From Streptomyces sp. R21 (lineage in GTDB: Bacteria; Actinomycetota; Actinomycetes; Streptomycetales; Streptomycetaceae), in NCBI RefSeq assembly GCF_041051975.1, contig NZ_CP163435.1, positions 9,888,501-9,952,500 on the forward strand: DNA of 64,000 bases, given 5' to 3'. The position numbers were made by a program, and so were the translations under genes. The notes under the pieces are model-generated. The model was not told the DNA's origin. It made no database searches and worked only from the letters and a program-made list of their open reading frames with translations. How positions within the stretch are numbered: position 1 is the stretch's first letter; each line of letters begins with the position of its first letter. Shown piece by piece: positions 25,229-34,085 of this stretch.

Positions 25229-26029
25229 GTGCAAGAGACTCCAGACTTCCCTGACCTGCTGCGACTGATCGACGAGCGGTCGACCGCCTTCCGTGCCGCG
25301 GTGGCCTGCGCGCCCGACCTTGACCTGCAGGTGCCGACCTGCCCCGAGTGGACGCTGCTCGACCTGGTGCAGCACCTGGGTGAGGGGCGCCGCGCCTGGG
25401 CCGCCACCATCGACGCAGGGCCCGACGCCTCGGCCAAGGCCGCCGCACCGCAGGGCGACGCGACCGCACCCCGGGAGCGCGAAGCCCTGCTGGGCTGGTT
25501 GGCCGAGTCGACGCAGCTCATGCTGGACGCGCTGCGGGAAGCCGGCCCGGATCGGGGCTGCTGGGTGTGGTGGGGCAAGTCTCAGTCGCCGCAGACCTGC
25601 GGTGCCGTTGCCCGGCACCAGCTCCATGAGATCGCGGTGCACACCTACGATGCCCAGCTGACCGTGGGCGCCCCGGAGTCGCTGCCCGAGGAGGTGGCCC
25701 TCGACGGGGTCGAGGAGTTCCTCTTCACCCTCTGCACCACGACGGAGGCCTGGCCGCACGAGCCTGCTGTCATCGAGTACCACGCCACCGAGGGTCGCTC
25801 CTGGCGCAACTGGCTCTCCGACGACGGCGCCCGGGCCGCCCGCTTGTCCACACCCGGCGCACCTGCGGCTACCGCCACCGGCGAGGTGCCGGAGGCGATC
25901 GATGCCTCTGTCGAGGGTTCGGCCAGTGAGCTGGTCCTCGCTTTCTACGGCCGCATTCCCCTGAACTCCTTGAAGCTCGACGACAGCCGGAGTGTCTTCG
26001 ACCAGTTCGTAGCCTGGGAGCCGGAGTAG
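25229..26029 (+). CDS. maleylpyruvate isomerase (MDMPI)-type protein
   Basis: A 266-residue protein of the mycothiol-dependent maleylpyruvate isomerase superfamily. The N-terminal DinB-like helical domain has VPTCPEWTLLDLVQHLGEGR (first metal His) and GAVARHQLHEIAVHTYDAQL with His residues completing the site. Residues 165-260 correspond to the C-terminal alpha/beta domain common in actinobacterial members. The start is GTG. Members use mycothiol in isomerisation or transfer reactions; the substrate here is unknown. It stands alone. Confidence 0.85.
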   Translation: MQETPDFPDLLRLIDERSTAFRAAVACAPDLDLQVPTCPEWTLLDLVQHLGEGRRAWAATIDAGPDASAKAAAPQGDATAPREREALLGWLAESTQLMLDALREAGPDRGCWVWWGKSQSPQTCGAVARHQLHEIAVHTYDAQLTVGAPESLPEEVALDGVEEFLFTLCTTTEAWPHEPAVIEYHATEGRSWRNWLSDDGARAARLSTPGAPAATATGEVPEAIDASVEGSASELVLAFYGRIPLNSLKLDDSRSVFDQFVAWEPE

Positions 26030-26649
26030 TAGCTCAGGATGAAGGGCGCAGGCGGCGTGGACAGATGAAGCCGCAGTCGAGTCCGACCAGGCACTCGACA
26101 GCCCGGCAGACGCGTCAGCCTGGCACCGACCACCTCCGGGCGCACCGCCGGATCGCCGTCCTGAGCGGAAATGCCGAACTGGCCCGCGTTCTCAGCGACG
26201 TACTGCTGATAGTGGAGCGCTACCACGCTCTCGGCGTGATCAACTTGCCGCGGGCGGGTGACACGGAGCCAGGACACCGTGAGCCTGGACAGTGAGGCAC
26301 CGTGCCCGGTCGACCTGGCGGACTGAGCCGCGGGCAGCCAACCGTCCCGCGCCCGGAGTTCACGCCCGCCGGTGTCCGCAGGGTGGCCGGGCTCGGGCGC
26401 GTGTCCGTACTCAGGTCGCCGATACGTCTTGGATGCCCTGGCAGCGCTCGCCGAGCTCACCTCGCTGGGCATCTGGCTCGCACCACAGGGGGTGAGACAC
26501 GCCCTGAGGACCACGCCCTCCTGGCCGTTGGCCCTCCACGGCTCCGCCCACGGAGCAGCAAGGCGGCGAGACGCAGCGGCGGATCCCGACAGCCGCGACA
26601 TCGCTTCGAGGTGTCGAGCATCTTCCTCCTTGTTTCCCGTCTGCGTTCG
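26030..26649. other. no supported gene
   Basis: Frames on both strands are long only because of high GC. The plus-strand piece RIAVLSGNAELARVLSDVLL (about 26146-26205) looks protein-like but is short and unrecognised. Confidence 0.4.
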
Positions 26650-27299
26650 TCAGGCTGTGAGTCCCGCGTCGCGGGCCAAGAGGGCGGCCTGGACTCGGTT
26701 GGTGACTTCCAGGGAGGTCAGGATGCGGCTGACATGGGCCTTGACGGTGCTCTCGCGCATGGCGAGGCGGGTGGCGATGTCGGCGTTGGTGCCGCCGTGG
26801 GTGAGGAGGGTGAGTACGTCGCGTTCGCGGGGGTGAGCCGGTCCAGCCTGGCCTTGGCAGCGGTTGTTTCGGGCTGGTTGGCCGCGTGGTAGCGGTCGAT
26901 GAGGCGGCGGGCTGCGGTGGGGTGGAGCATGGCCGAGCCGGCGGCCACGAGGTGGACGGCGCGCAGTATTTCGGCGGGGTCGGTGTCCTTGAGCAGGAAG
27001 CCGTCGGCTCCGGCGGCGAGGGCGTTGTAGACGTACTCGTCGAGGTCGAAGGTGGTCAGGGTGATCACCTTCGGCGGGTGGGGGAGGGCTCGCAGGCGGG
27101 CGGTGGCGGTGATGCCGTCCATACGGGGCATGCGTACGTCGACGAGGGCGACGTTGATGCGGTGGGCGGTGGCCTGTTCGATGGCCTGCAGGCCGTCGGG
27201 GGCCTCGGCGACGTCCTCGATGCCGGGGTCGCCGTCCAGGAGGTCGGTCAGGCCGAGGCGGACCAGGGCGTCGTCGTCGACGATCATGGCGCGGATCAT
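26650..27299 (-). pseudogene. NarL-type response regulator with homopolymer frameshift
   Basis: From ATG 27299 the receiver domain is intact: MIRAMIVDDDALVRLGLTDL with the acidic pocket, VALVDVRMPRMDGITATARL with the phospho-acceptor Asp, and LLKDTDPAEILRAV with the conserved Lys. After LDRLTP the DNA-binding domain continues only in another frame, as RERDVLTLLTHGGTNADIAT, ESTVKAHVSRILTSLEVTNR and QAALLARDAGLTA. The change falls in a run of five G on the plus strand (26829-26833); six would restore one frame. The ATG overlaps the kinase's usual stop position (ATGA). Either a real lesion or a homopolymer sequencing error. Confidence 0.75.
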
Positions 27300-28003
27300 G
27301 TGTGGGTGCCGTGCTGTTCGAGGGCGGCAGGGTGGGGGATGCGGGCGGCCAGTCGCCAGTCGCCAGTCGCCAGTCGCCAGTCGCCAGTCGCCAGGCGCCC
27401 GCGCAGGCGGGTCCGGCGGTGAGCCGGCCGCCGAGCGTGGTGACGCGTTCGCGCAGTCCGACGAGCCCGTAGCCGCTGCCGACGGTGTCTGTTCGGGGAG
27501 TGCCCGGGGGGTTGGTGACCTCGATGAGGGTGGCGGGCGGCCGGTAGTCGATGCGTACGGTCACCGGAGCGCCGTCGGCGTGCTTGCGCGCGTTGGTCAG
27601 TGCTTCCTGGACGATGCGGTACACGGCCAGGCGGTGGGTGGTGGGAGCCTGCTCGGCACGCCCCTCGGTGATCAGTTCGATGTGCTGGCCGGCGGCGCGG
27701 GCTTCGTCGGCGAGTTCCCGCACATCTCGCATGACCGGAGTGAGTGCGGTGCTGGGCGGCGTGGCGGCGGGATCGCGCAGCACACCGAGAACATCGCGCA
27801 GATCGGTGAGGGCTTCGACGGACGTCGTACGCAGCAGACCGAGACGTTCGGCGACCGGGGAGGGCAGTGTGTCGCTCTTGGTGGCCAGGACACCGGTGTG
27901 CAGGGCGATCAGGCTCAGGCGGTGGGCCAGGACGTCGTGCAGCTCGGCGGCGATACGGGACCGTTCCGCGATGCGGGCGGCCTCCTCGCGCAGCTGGGCA
28001 GGC
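27296..28003 (-). pseudogene. sensor histidine kinase, 5'-truncated and repeat-disrupted
   Basis: The kinase core reads LREEAARIAERSRIAAELHD with the phospho-acceptor His, then RLAVYRIVQEALTNARKHAD (N box) and GSGYGLVGLRERVTTLGGRL (G box), as in NarX/DesK-type kinases. Upstream of about 28003 the protein stops matching; the sensor part is missing and a piece of a TetR gene lies there in the opposite direction. Near the 3' end a CAGTCGC heptamer array puts the frame out: the normal ending (RIPHPAALEQHGTHT, stop overlapping the regulator's ATG) is now in a different frame, and the kinase frame reads on through the regulator. Confidence 0.75.
27350..27394 (-). repeat. CAGTCGC heptanucleotide repeat (6.4 units)
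   Basis: Six perfect CAGTCGC units (27350-27391) plus CAG, inside the 3' end of the histidine kinase gene. It encodes repeated LATGDWR. A unit change shifts the frame by one base, so copy number decides which C-terminus is made. Confidence 0.95.
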
Positions 28004-28004
28004 G

Positions 28005-28181
28005 CAGGGGCACTTCACCTTGCAGGATCCGCCGCGCCTGCTCGCCGCCAGCTTCGTCGCCATGGAGGACGGCTATCAGATGGAGGTCCTCGTCGGCCGC
28101 CGCACCCGCACCGAGGTGATCACCGCCCTGCGCGCCTACGCCCGCGCGGTCACGGGCCATGACGTGGCCGACCGTGCCTGA
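28005..28181 (+). pseudogene. TetR-family regulator, C-terminal fragment
   Basis: Reads GHFTLQDPPRLLAASFVAME, then DGYQMEVLVGRRTRTEVITA and LRAYARAVTGHDVADRA, the usual end of a TetR ligand-binding domain (F-x-L-x-DP, DGY-x-x-x-x-L-x-G-R). The N-terminal DNA-binding part is absent; the fragment starts at the junction with the truncated histidine kinase gene. Confidence 0.5.
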
Positions 28182-28514
28182 GGCGCTACGGCCGACCACC
28201 CAGCCGGCGCCTCTCGTGCAGTCAGCCACCGGTTAATCCTCGCCCCTGACCCGGCACTTGGTGGTGGCCAGGAAGGGTGGCCCCGACCACCACAGCCCGA
28301 CGGCGCCGTGCCGGTCTTCGTGCCTCCTGGCAGCGGCACGGCCTGCACGGCGGGACGACTGTGTATGCGCGACGGTGCCGAAGGGCGGCCGCTTCAAGGG
28401 TGACGCCACGGCGACCGCGCGGACCCGGCTGCCGTCACCCTTGGGCCGACGCGAACTCGGCGTCGACAACTTGCGGACTTTCACCGGGGACCCCGCAAGA
28501 CTGTCAACGAGCTC
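28182..28514. other. intergenic region with long inverted repeat
   Basis: No supported gene. It contains the inverted repeat listed below and lies downstream of the large phospholipase-D-like gene. Confidence 0.5.
28395..28443. terminator. 11-base perfect inverted repeat, candidate terminator
   Basis: CAAGGGTGACG (28395-28405) and CGTCACCCTTG (28433-28443), 27 bases apart, lie 70 bases downstream of the stop of the 1413-residue gene and could end its transcript. Confidence 0.45.
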
Positions 28515-31500
28515 TTACAGATCGACGCTGTAGGACGACGTGGTGTCGATCCAACAGTCGAAGACGGCCTCGGCGCGGGTGCCGTAGCGGGCACTGGCGA
28601 CGATGATGCGGTCGAGGTGCCAGTCGGGGGCGTTGCCCTCATCGTCGCGCTGGACGCTGACGGAGGTCAGACGGCCGAGATCGTCACTGGGGATGGTGAC
28701 GTAGTTCCAGCGGTCGCTCTCCATCCGTTTGATGAGTTTGGTGTTGACGGTCTTGCTCACGGTGCCGAGGGTGCCGGTGAGGGTGAAGGTGACGTTGGCG
28801 TCCGTGCCGGCCATCCACTTGTCGGAGGTGTGGATCGTGAGCCCGTAGGCGCGGTTGTCGGGCCGGAACGGGTTGTCGTCGCGGGTGGCGAGACGGACCA
28901 GTGCCGAAGACTCGGACTCGCCGATGATCCGCCGAAGGTCGTCCAGGTCGTCGGTGATGATGCCGTCGACGCCGATCCGGATGTATTCGCGCATGGCGTC
29001 GTCGGTGTTGACCGTCCACACGTAGATGAATCTCGGCCGTCCGGCCTGGGCGCGGATGCCGCAGGCGGCCTCGAGTGTGTACCGGTAGTACGGGCCGATC
29101 AGGCGGTTCAGGAAGGTGATGCCGTTGCCGTATCCCTGGTTGGCGACGCCGCGGCTGGTGAAGTAGTTCGAGACGGCTCCGGGGTCGTTCTCGTAGTCGA
29201 TCATCAGCCCTTCGCGGGGCCCGAGCCGGCTGACGATCAGGTCGAAGAAAGCGTCCTGGTGCTCGTCGCGGGACGCGATGGAGATGATGACGTTGATGTT
29301 GTTGTCGTAGGTCAGATGTTCGCGGATCGCGGTCAGCAGCTCCAGGCCGTGCTCGGGTGAGGTGACGGGCTGCTTGCAGTCGAAGACCACCAGGGCCAGC
29401 TGAGGAAACTCCACGGCCAGTTCGTGCAGTCCCGTCAGATAGTCGACCAGCGTCGGTGAGTCGCCGTCTCCCGAACCGTGGCTGATGCACAGCAGCGGGC
29501 TGTCGGCGTACGTCTGCACATCCGGCTCCAGCGCGTTCGCGCCGGCCTCGAGGGCGGACCGGGCGTCGCCGAGGGTGTTGGGGTTGTGTCCGACGATGTA
29601 GAAGGGGCGCGGCCGCACGATCGCGATGGGGAACCAGCCGCGCCAGGGGTTTCCGTTCCAGGTCGCTGTATCCACCCGGCCGTCACGCCCCACCGCGAAC
29701 AGGTCCATGTGGTCGGCGTCGCGGGCCAGCGCCGCGATCGGGATGAGCTGACCGAACTCGCCGGTGCCGAGCCGGAACCAGTCGCGCCACGGGTTGCCGT
29801 TCCACCAGGCGCTGTGCACGCCGCCGTCGAGGCCGACGGCGAAGATGTCCATCTGATCCGGGTTACGGGACAACGCGGCGATGGGTGTGTTCTGGGCGAG
29901 GACCTCTCCGCCGATGCGGAACCAGTCGCGCCACGGGTTGCCGTTCCACCAGGCGCTGTGGACCCCGCCGTCGAGGCCGACGGCGAAGATGTCCATCTGA
30001 TCCGGGTTACGGGACAACGCGGCGATGGGTGTGTTCTGGGCGAAGACTTCCGCGCCGATGCGGAACCAGTCATGCCACTGGCCGTCCCACCAGGTGCTCC
30101 AGACGCCGCCGTCCTGGCCCACGGCGAACAGGTCCATCTGGTTCGGGTTGCGCGACAGCACGGCGATCGGTGTTCCCTGTGCGAAGACCGCCGTGCCGAT
30201 GCGGGACCAGTCGCGCCATGGGTTGCCGTTCCACCAGGCGTTGTAGACGCCGCCGTCAGGGCCCACGGCGAACAGGTCCATCTGGTTCGGATTGCGCGAC
30301 AGCGTCGAGATCGGCGTGTTCTGGGAGAACTCGCGCGTGCCGATGCGGGACCAGTCGCGCCATGGGTTGCCGTTCCACCAGGCGCTGTAGACGCCGCCAT
30401 CCAGGCCGACCGCGAAGATGTCCATCTGATCGGAGTTGCGCGACAGCGTCGCGATCGGGGTCTGCGGCCCGAACTCGCGGGTGCCGATGCGGAACCAGTC
30501 GCGCCATGGGTTGCCGTTCCACCAGGCGCTGTGTACGCCGCCGTCAGGGCCGACCGCGAAGATGTCCAGTTGGTTGGAGTTCCGTGACAGTGCGGCCACC
30601 GGGCCGGTCACCGTGTAGTGCGGCGGGTCGGGCGGGAGGACGTCGGCGGGCGGTCCGGGCGGCATGCCCGCGGTGCGCCAGAAGACCTTTTCGTCTTCCT
30701 GCGCGGCTGTCAGCTCGGCCTGGTGCTGAGTGACGTCCTCGGCGACGACCCGCTCATAGGCTCCGACCCGGTTGCCCATGATCGCCAGGGCGTCCAGTGG
30801 CAGGTTGGCGCGCTGGTATGCGTAGGCGAGGTTCCACAGACCGTGGACGAGGTAGGGGGAGGTCCAGTACTGGTTCGGGGCGAAGCCGGCGAGCTGGCTG
30901 TAGTTGACCGGATCGGTGTTCCCGGCGGGGCGGATCCCGGCCAGTTCCTCATTGATGATCACCGCCTCTTCCCCGGGCGCGATTGCTTCGGTGTAGGTTC
31001 CGGCGATCTGGAGGAACTGGCTGTGGTCGGCCAGTGCCGCGCTGAGCTGGGGCCGGTAGGCGGCCGAGTCGGCTTCGACCATGCGCCGGTAGGCCAGCAC
31101 CCGGCGCGCCATAGCTGTCACACCGTCGTGCGTGCGCCCGGCGTGCTGATATGCATACGCCAGATTCTGCAGCGAGGTGACCAGATGCGGAGGAGCCCAG
31201 AACTCGTTGGGGGTGAAGCCGGCGAGCCGTTCGTAGTCGACAGGATCGGTGGATCCGGTCGGCCGGATCCCAGCCAACTCCTCCTGCCTGGCGAGAGCCA
31301 CCTCCGCCGCGGCGACGTTGTTGACGATGTCCTTCACCAGCTCGCGGATCTGGTCGCGCAGGGTGGCGGCGTGCTGGGCGAGGGCTTGGGCGTGCGGGAG
31401 TTCCGGTTCGGGGGCGCCGAAGGCGAGCAGCCCGGTCAGCCGGTCGAGGAGGCCGGCCGCGCGGGTGAGGTCCGGGCCGCTCAGCGCACTGGTCGCAGGC

Positions 31501-32756
31501 GGTTCGGCCATCGCGAACAGCAAGTCCGCGGCCTGGGTGGCGGCTTGCCGTTGCAGGCGTTGTTCGGCGGCCGGATCGGCGCATGCGGGATGGAACGACG
31601 TCTCGTGGTGGCGCAGCGCCAGGCTGGTCCAGGAGGCTGCGAGGTCGAGCCGGTGGTCGTGATCGGCCATCGCTTGGTAGGCCCGCCGGGCGAGGCCGGC
31701 GGCCTGCTCGCTGGGCGCTGAGTCGGGGCCGCCGAAAGTGAGTAGCCCCACCAGGCGGTCGAGGACACCGGCCAGCCGCTGGCGATCGGCCAGCGTGACG
31801 GCAGGGTCGGGAAGGGCTTCGGCGATCGGGAAGACCAGGACGGCCGCCTCGGTGGCCGCTGCACGCTGTTTGCTCTGCTCGGCGGGCCGGTCAGGGCAGG
31901 CGGGGTGGAAGGACGTCTCGTGGTGGCGCAGCGCCAGGCTGGTCAGGCAGTCACCGAGGTCGAGTCGGTGGTCGTGATCGGCCATCGCGCCGTAGACCCG
32001 TGCGATGTGGGCGGCGGCCTGGTCGCTGGGCGCGGAGTCGGGACTGCCGAAAGTGAGCAGCCCGATGAGCCGGCCGAGCATGTCGGCCATCCGTTGCAGG
32101 TCCGGGAGGGTGACGGCGGGATTGGGGAGAGTTTCGGCGATGGGGAAGATGATGGCGGCGGCTTGCGCGGCGGCCGCGCGTTGTCTGGCCTGTTCGGCAG
32201 GCGGATCGAGGTTGGCGGGATGGAAGGAGATGAGGTGGTGGTGGAGGGCCTGGCTGTTCCAGGAGGCGGCGATGTCCAGGCGGTGGTCGCCGTCGGTGAG
32301 GCCTGTGTAGAGGGTGCGGGCCAGGGTGAACGCGGTGACGGCGAGGTCGGAGGTGGGGGATCCGAAGGCGAGGTATCCGGCGGTGTACTGGATCTGGGGC
32401 GCCAGCCGGGCGCGCTGGATGTCGGTGATGTCCGTCAGCCCGGACAGGAACAGATAGATTTCCCAGGCGTTGCGAGCGGCCGCCAGTTGGTGGGGTACGT
32501 CGTGGGGATGGGCCGCCGCCGCGGCTGCCAGCCACGTGTCGCCATAGGGGTAGAGGTAGTCGGTGGTGACAGCGGGGCCCGCGGCAGTGACGGCGGTGAT
32601 GACATCGCGGACCGCCGTGAGGGATTCGTCAAAACGCGAGGCGTCGAACGCGGCCCTGGCCTTTTCGGCATAGGCGTCGGCGAGGGGCGGGGAGGCAGCG
32701 GTGGAGTTGGCGGCGATACTTGCCGCTTCGTCGTTCGGCTCTTCCCGCATGCACAT
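28515..32756 (-). CDS. helical-repeat / lectin propeller / SMaseD-PLD-like / PLAT protein
   Basis: A single 1413-residue frame with four parts. Residues 25-700 are helical repeats: three near-identical units of about 105 residues (each with GLLTFGxPDSAPSxQAA and SLALRHHETSFHPA) and two units of about 110 residues starting EELAGIRP, TPR-like. Residues 718-1045 hold seven 47-residue repeats with MDIFAVGLDGGVHSAWWNG and WRDWFRIG, as in PLL-type lectin propellers. Residues 1050-1282 match a GDPD-like sphingomyelinase D/phospholipase D: IVGHNPNT (His 1057), ALEPDV (Glu 1077, Asp 1079), ISHG (His 1093) and VFDCK (Asp 1126), with spacing close to the spider-venom enzymes. Residues 1284-1413 resemble a PLAT lipid-binding domain. 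No signal peptide or membrane segment is seen. Function is inferred: a lipid-cleaving effector or toxin. Confidence 0.75.
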   Translation of the reverse strand: MCMREEPNDEAASIAANSTAASPPLADAYAEKARAAFDASRFDESLTAVRDVITAVTAAGPAVTTDYLYPYGDTWLAAAAAAHPHDVPHQLAAARNAWEIYLFLSGLTDITDIQRARLAPQIQYTAGYLAFGSPTSDLAVTAFTLARTLYTGLTDGDHRLDIAASWNSQALHHHLISFHPANLDPPAEQARQRAAAAQAAAIIFPIAETLPNPAVTLPDLQRMADMLGRLIGLLTFGSPDSAPSDQAAAHIARVYGAMADHDHRLDLGDCLTSLALRHHETSFHPACPDRPAEQSKQRAAATEAAVLVFPIAEALPDPAVTLADRQRLAGVLDRLVGLLTFGGPDSAPSEQAAGLARRAYQAMADHDHRLDLAASWTSLALRHHETSFHPACADPAAEQRLQRQAATQAADLLFAMAEPPATSALSGPDLTRAAGLLDRLTGLLAFGAPEPELPHAQALAQHAATLRDQIRELVKDIVNNVAAAEVALARQEELAGIRPTGSTDPVDYERLAGFTPNEFWAPPHLVTSLQNLAYAYQHAGRTHDGVTAMARRVLAYRRMVEADSAAYRPQLSAALADHSQFLQIAGTYTEAIAPGEEAVIINEELAGIRPAGNTDPVNYSQLAGFAPNQYWTSPYLVHGLWNLAYAYQRANLPLDALAIMGNRVGAYERVVAEDVTQHQAELTAAQEDEKVFWRTAGMPPGPPADVLPPDPPHYTVTGPVAALSRNSNQLDIFAVGPDGGVHSAWWNGNPWRDWFRIGTREFGPQTPIATLSRNSDQMDIFAVGLDGGVYSAWWNGNPWRDWSRIGTREFSQNTPISTLSRNPNQMDLFAVGPDGGVYNAWWNGNPWRDWSRIGTAVFAQGTPIAVLSRNPNQMDLFAVGQDGGVWSTWWDGQWHDWFRIGAEVFAQNTPIAALSRNPDQMDIFAVGLDGGVHSAWWNGNPWRDWFRIGGEVLAQNTPIAALSRNPDQMDIFAVGLDGGVHSAWWNGNPWRDWFRLGTGEFGQLIPIAALARDADHMDLFAVGRDGRVDTATWNGNPWRGWFPIAIVRPRPFYIVGHNPNTLGDARSALEAGANALEPDVQTYADSPLLCISHGSGDGDSPTLVDYLTGLHELAVEFPQLALVVFDCKQPVTSPEHGLELLTAIREHLTYDNNINVIISIASRDEHQDAFFDLIVSRLGPREGLMIDYENDPGAVSNYFTSRGVANQGYGNGITFLNRLIGPYYRYTLEAACGIRAQAGRPRFIYVWTVNTDDAMREYIRIGVDGIITDDLDDLRRIIGESESSALVRLATRDDNPFRPDNRAYGLTIHTSDKWMAGTDANVTFTLTGTLGTVSKTVNTKLIKRMESDRWNYVTIPSDDLGRLTSVSVQRDDEGNAPDWHLDRIIVASARYGTRAEAVFDCWIDTTSSYSVDL

Positions 32757-33021
32757 CTCCTACTCAGTCGGGCTTGTCACCGTTCCCTTGGCAGCGAGAG
32801 CGTGTCGCAGCCCGGGGCAAACGGCGCGAATATCCCCGTACCCAATTTCACCCCCGCAGACTCCCCCTTTCGTCGGCGCCTACGTTTTCCAGTGGCGGAA
32901 GAATCGGAGTGCTTGGGCTCCGGCTGCGGAGGCTCGCGGTGGTAGGCCGGCCCGTGAGGCGGCCGGGCTGCGCGGTTGGCGAGGTGCCGGTGGCGTAGGG
33001 GTGGTGCTGGGAAGCGCCCTC

Positions 33022-33957
33022 TCAGGGGCGGAAGGTGCGGCGATAGGTGTCGGGTGGGACCCCGACGCTGCGGTGGAAGTGGCGGCGCAGGGTGGTGGCG
33101 GTGCCCATACCGGTGGCCACGGCGATGGTGTCCACGGTGGCGTTGGTGGTCTCCAGCAGTTCCTGGGCATGGCGGATGCGCTGGGTGTGGAGCCACTGCA
33201 GCGGCGTGGTGCCGGTGAGGTGTTTGAAGTGCCGGCCGAGGTGGCGTGAGCTCATGCGGGCTTGGCGGGCCAGGTCCTCCACGCTGAGCGGTTGGTCCAG
33301 TCGCTCCAGCGCCCACGGGAAGAGTTCGCTCAGGGGGTGGTTGCCGGGGGCGGGGAGAGGGGTGGCGATGAACTGGGCCTGGCCGCCGTCGCGGTGGGGT
33401 GGGATGACCAGACGTCGGGCGATCTTGTTGGCGTTGGCCGAGCCGTGGTCGAGGCGGACGAGGTGCAGGCACAGGTCCATGGCGGCGGCCTTGCCCGCGG
33501 AGGTGAGGACGTCGCCGTTGTCGACGTAGAGGACGTCCGGATCGACGGTGGCCGCTGGGTGGCGCCGGGCCAATTCCCGCGTGTGCGCCCAGTGTGTGGT
33601 GGCGCGCCGGCCGTCGAGCAGTCCTGCCGCGCCCAGGACGAAGGCGCCCGTGCACAGTGAGGCCACGCGGGCACCGGCCGCGTGGGCGGCGCGCACCGCC
33701 TCGACCAGTTCGGGGGGCGGTTCGCGGTCCGTGTCGGCCCAGCCGGGGACGATCACCGTGTCGGCGTGCGTGAGGTGGTCGAGTCCATGGTCGGGTTCAA
33801 GGCGGAACCGGTCGACGCGCACCGGGGCGTTCCCGCAGAGGGAGAAGTCGTACCAGGGGTCCACGATGTGGGTCAGGTCGGACCCGAAGATCTCGACGGC
33901 CACGGACAGTTCGTAGTGGAGCATGCCATCGGTGACGGCCAGCGCGACAGTGGGCAT
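33022..33957 (-). CDS. GlxA-type AraC-family regulator
   Basis: A 311-residue regulator with an N-terminal DJ-1/PfpI-like domain (residues 1-170: VALAVTDGMLHYELSVAVEI, then ARVASLCTGAFVLGAAGLLD containing the Cys-elbow position) and a C-terminal AraC HTH (LSVEDLARQARMSSRHLGRH, then TGMGTATTLRRHFHRSVGV). This is the GlxA/FtrA architecture. A start seven codons earlier (33978) is possible. It is divergent from the saccharopine-dehydrogenase-like gene and may control it. Confidence 0.85.
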   Translation of the reverse strand: MPTVALAVTDGMLHYELSVAVEIFGSDLTHIVDPWYDFSLCGNAPVRVDRFRLEPDHGLDHLTHADTVIVPGWADTDREPPPELVEAVRAAHAAGARVASLCTGAFVLGAAGLLDGRRATTHWAHTRELARRHPAATVDPDVLYVDNGDVLTSAGKAAAMDLCLHLVRLDHGSANANKIARRLVIPPHRDGGQAQFIATPLPAPGNHPLSELFPWALERLDQPLSVEDLARQARMSSRHLGRHFKHLTGTTPLQWLHTQRIRHAQELLETTNATVDTIAVATGMGTATTLRRHFHRSVGVPPDTYRRTFRP

Positions 33958-34085
33958 GTCCGAAACTGTACGTGGCATGTCGTTTCCGACGCTCGTGCGG
34001 GGTGCTGCCGCGAGGACAGGATGGGGGTGTCAGGCCGCAGCGGATCAACATCGCAGCGGGCGTCCGAGTGTGGGGGAGCGGTCTC

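Noticed and set aside
28617..32945. Several long plus-strand frames opposite the 1413-residue protein
   Set aside because: They mirror the repeated lectin and helical-repeat codons; no domains and no ribosome binding sites.
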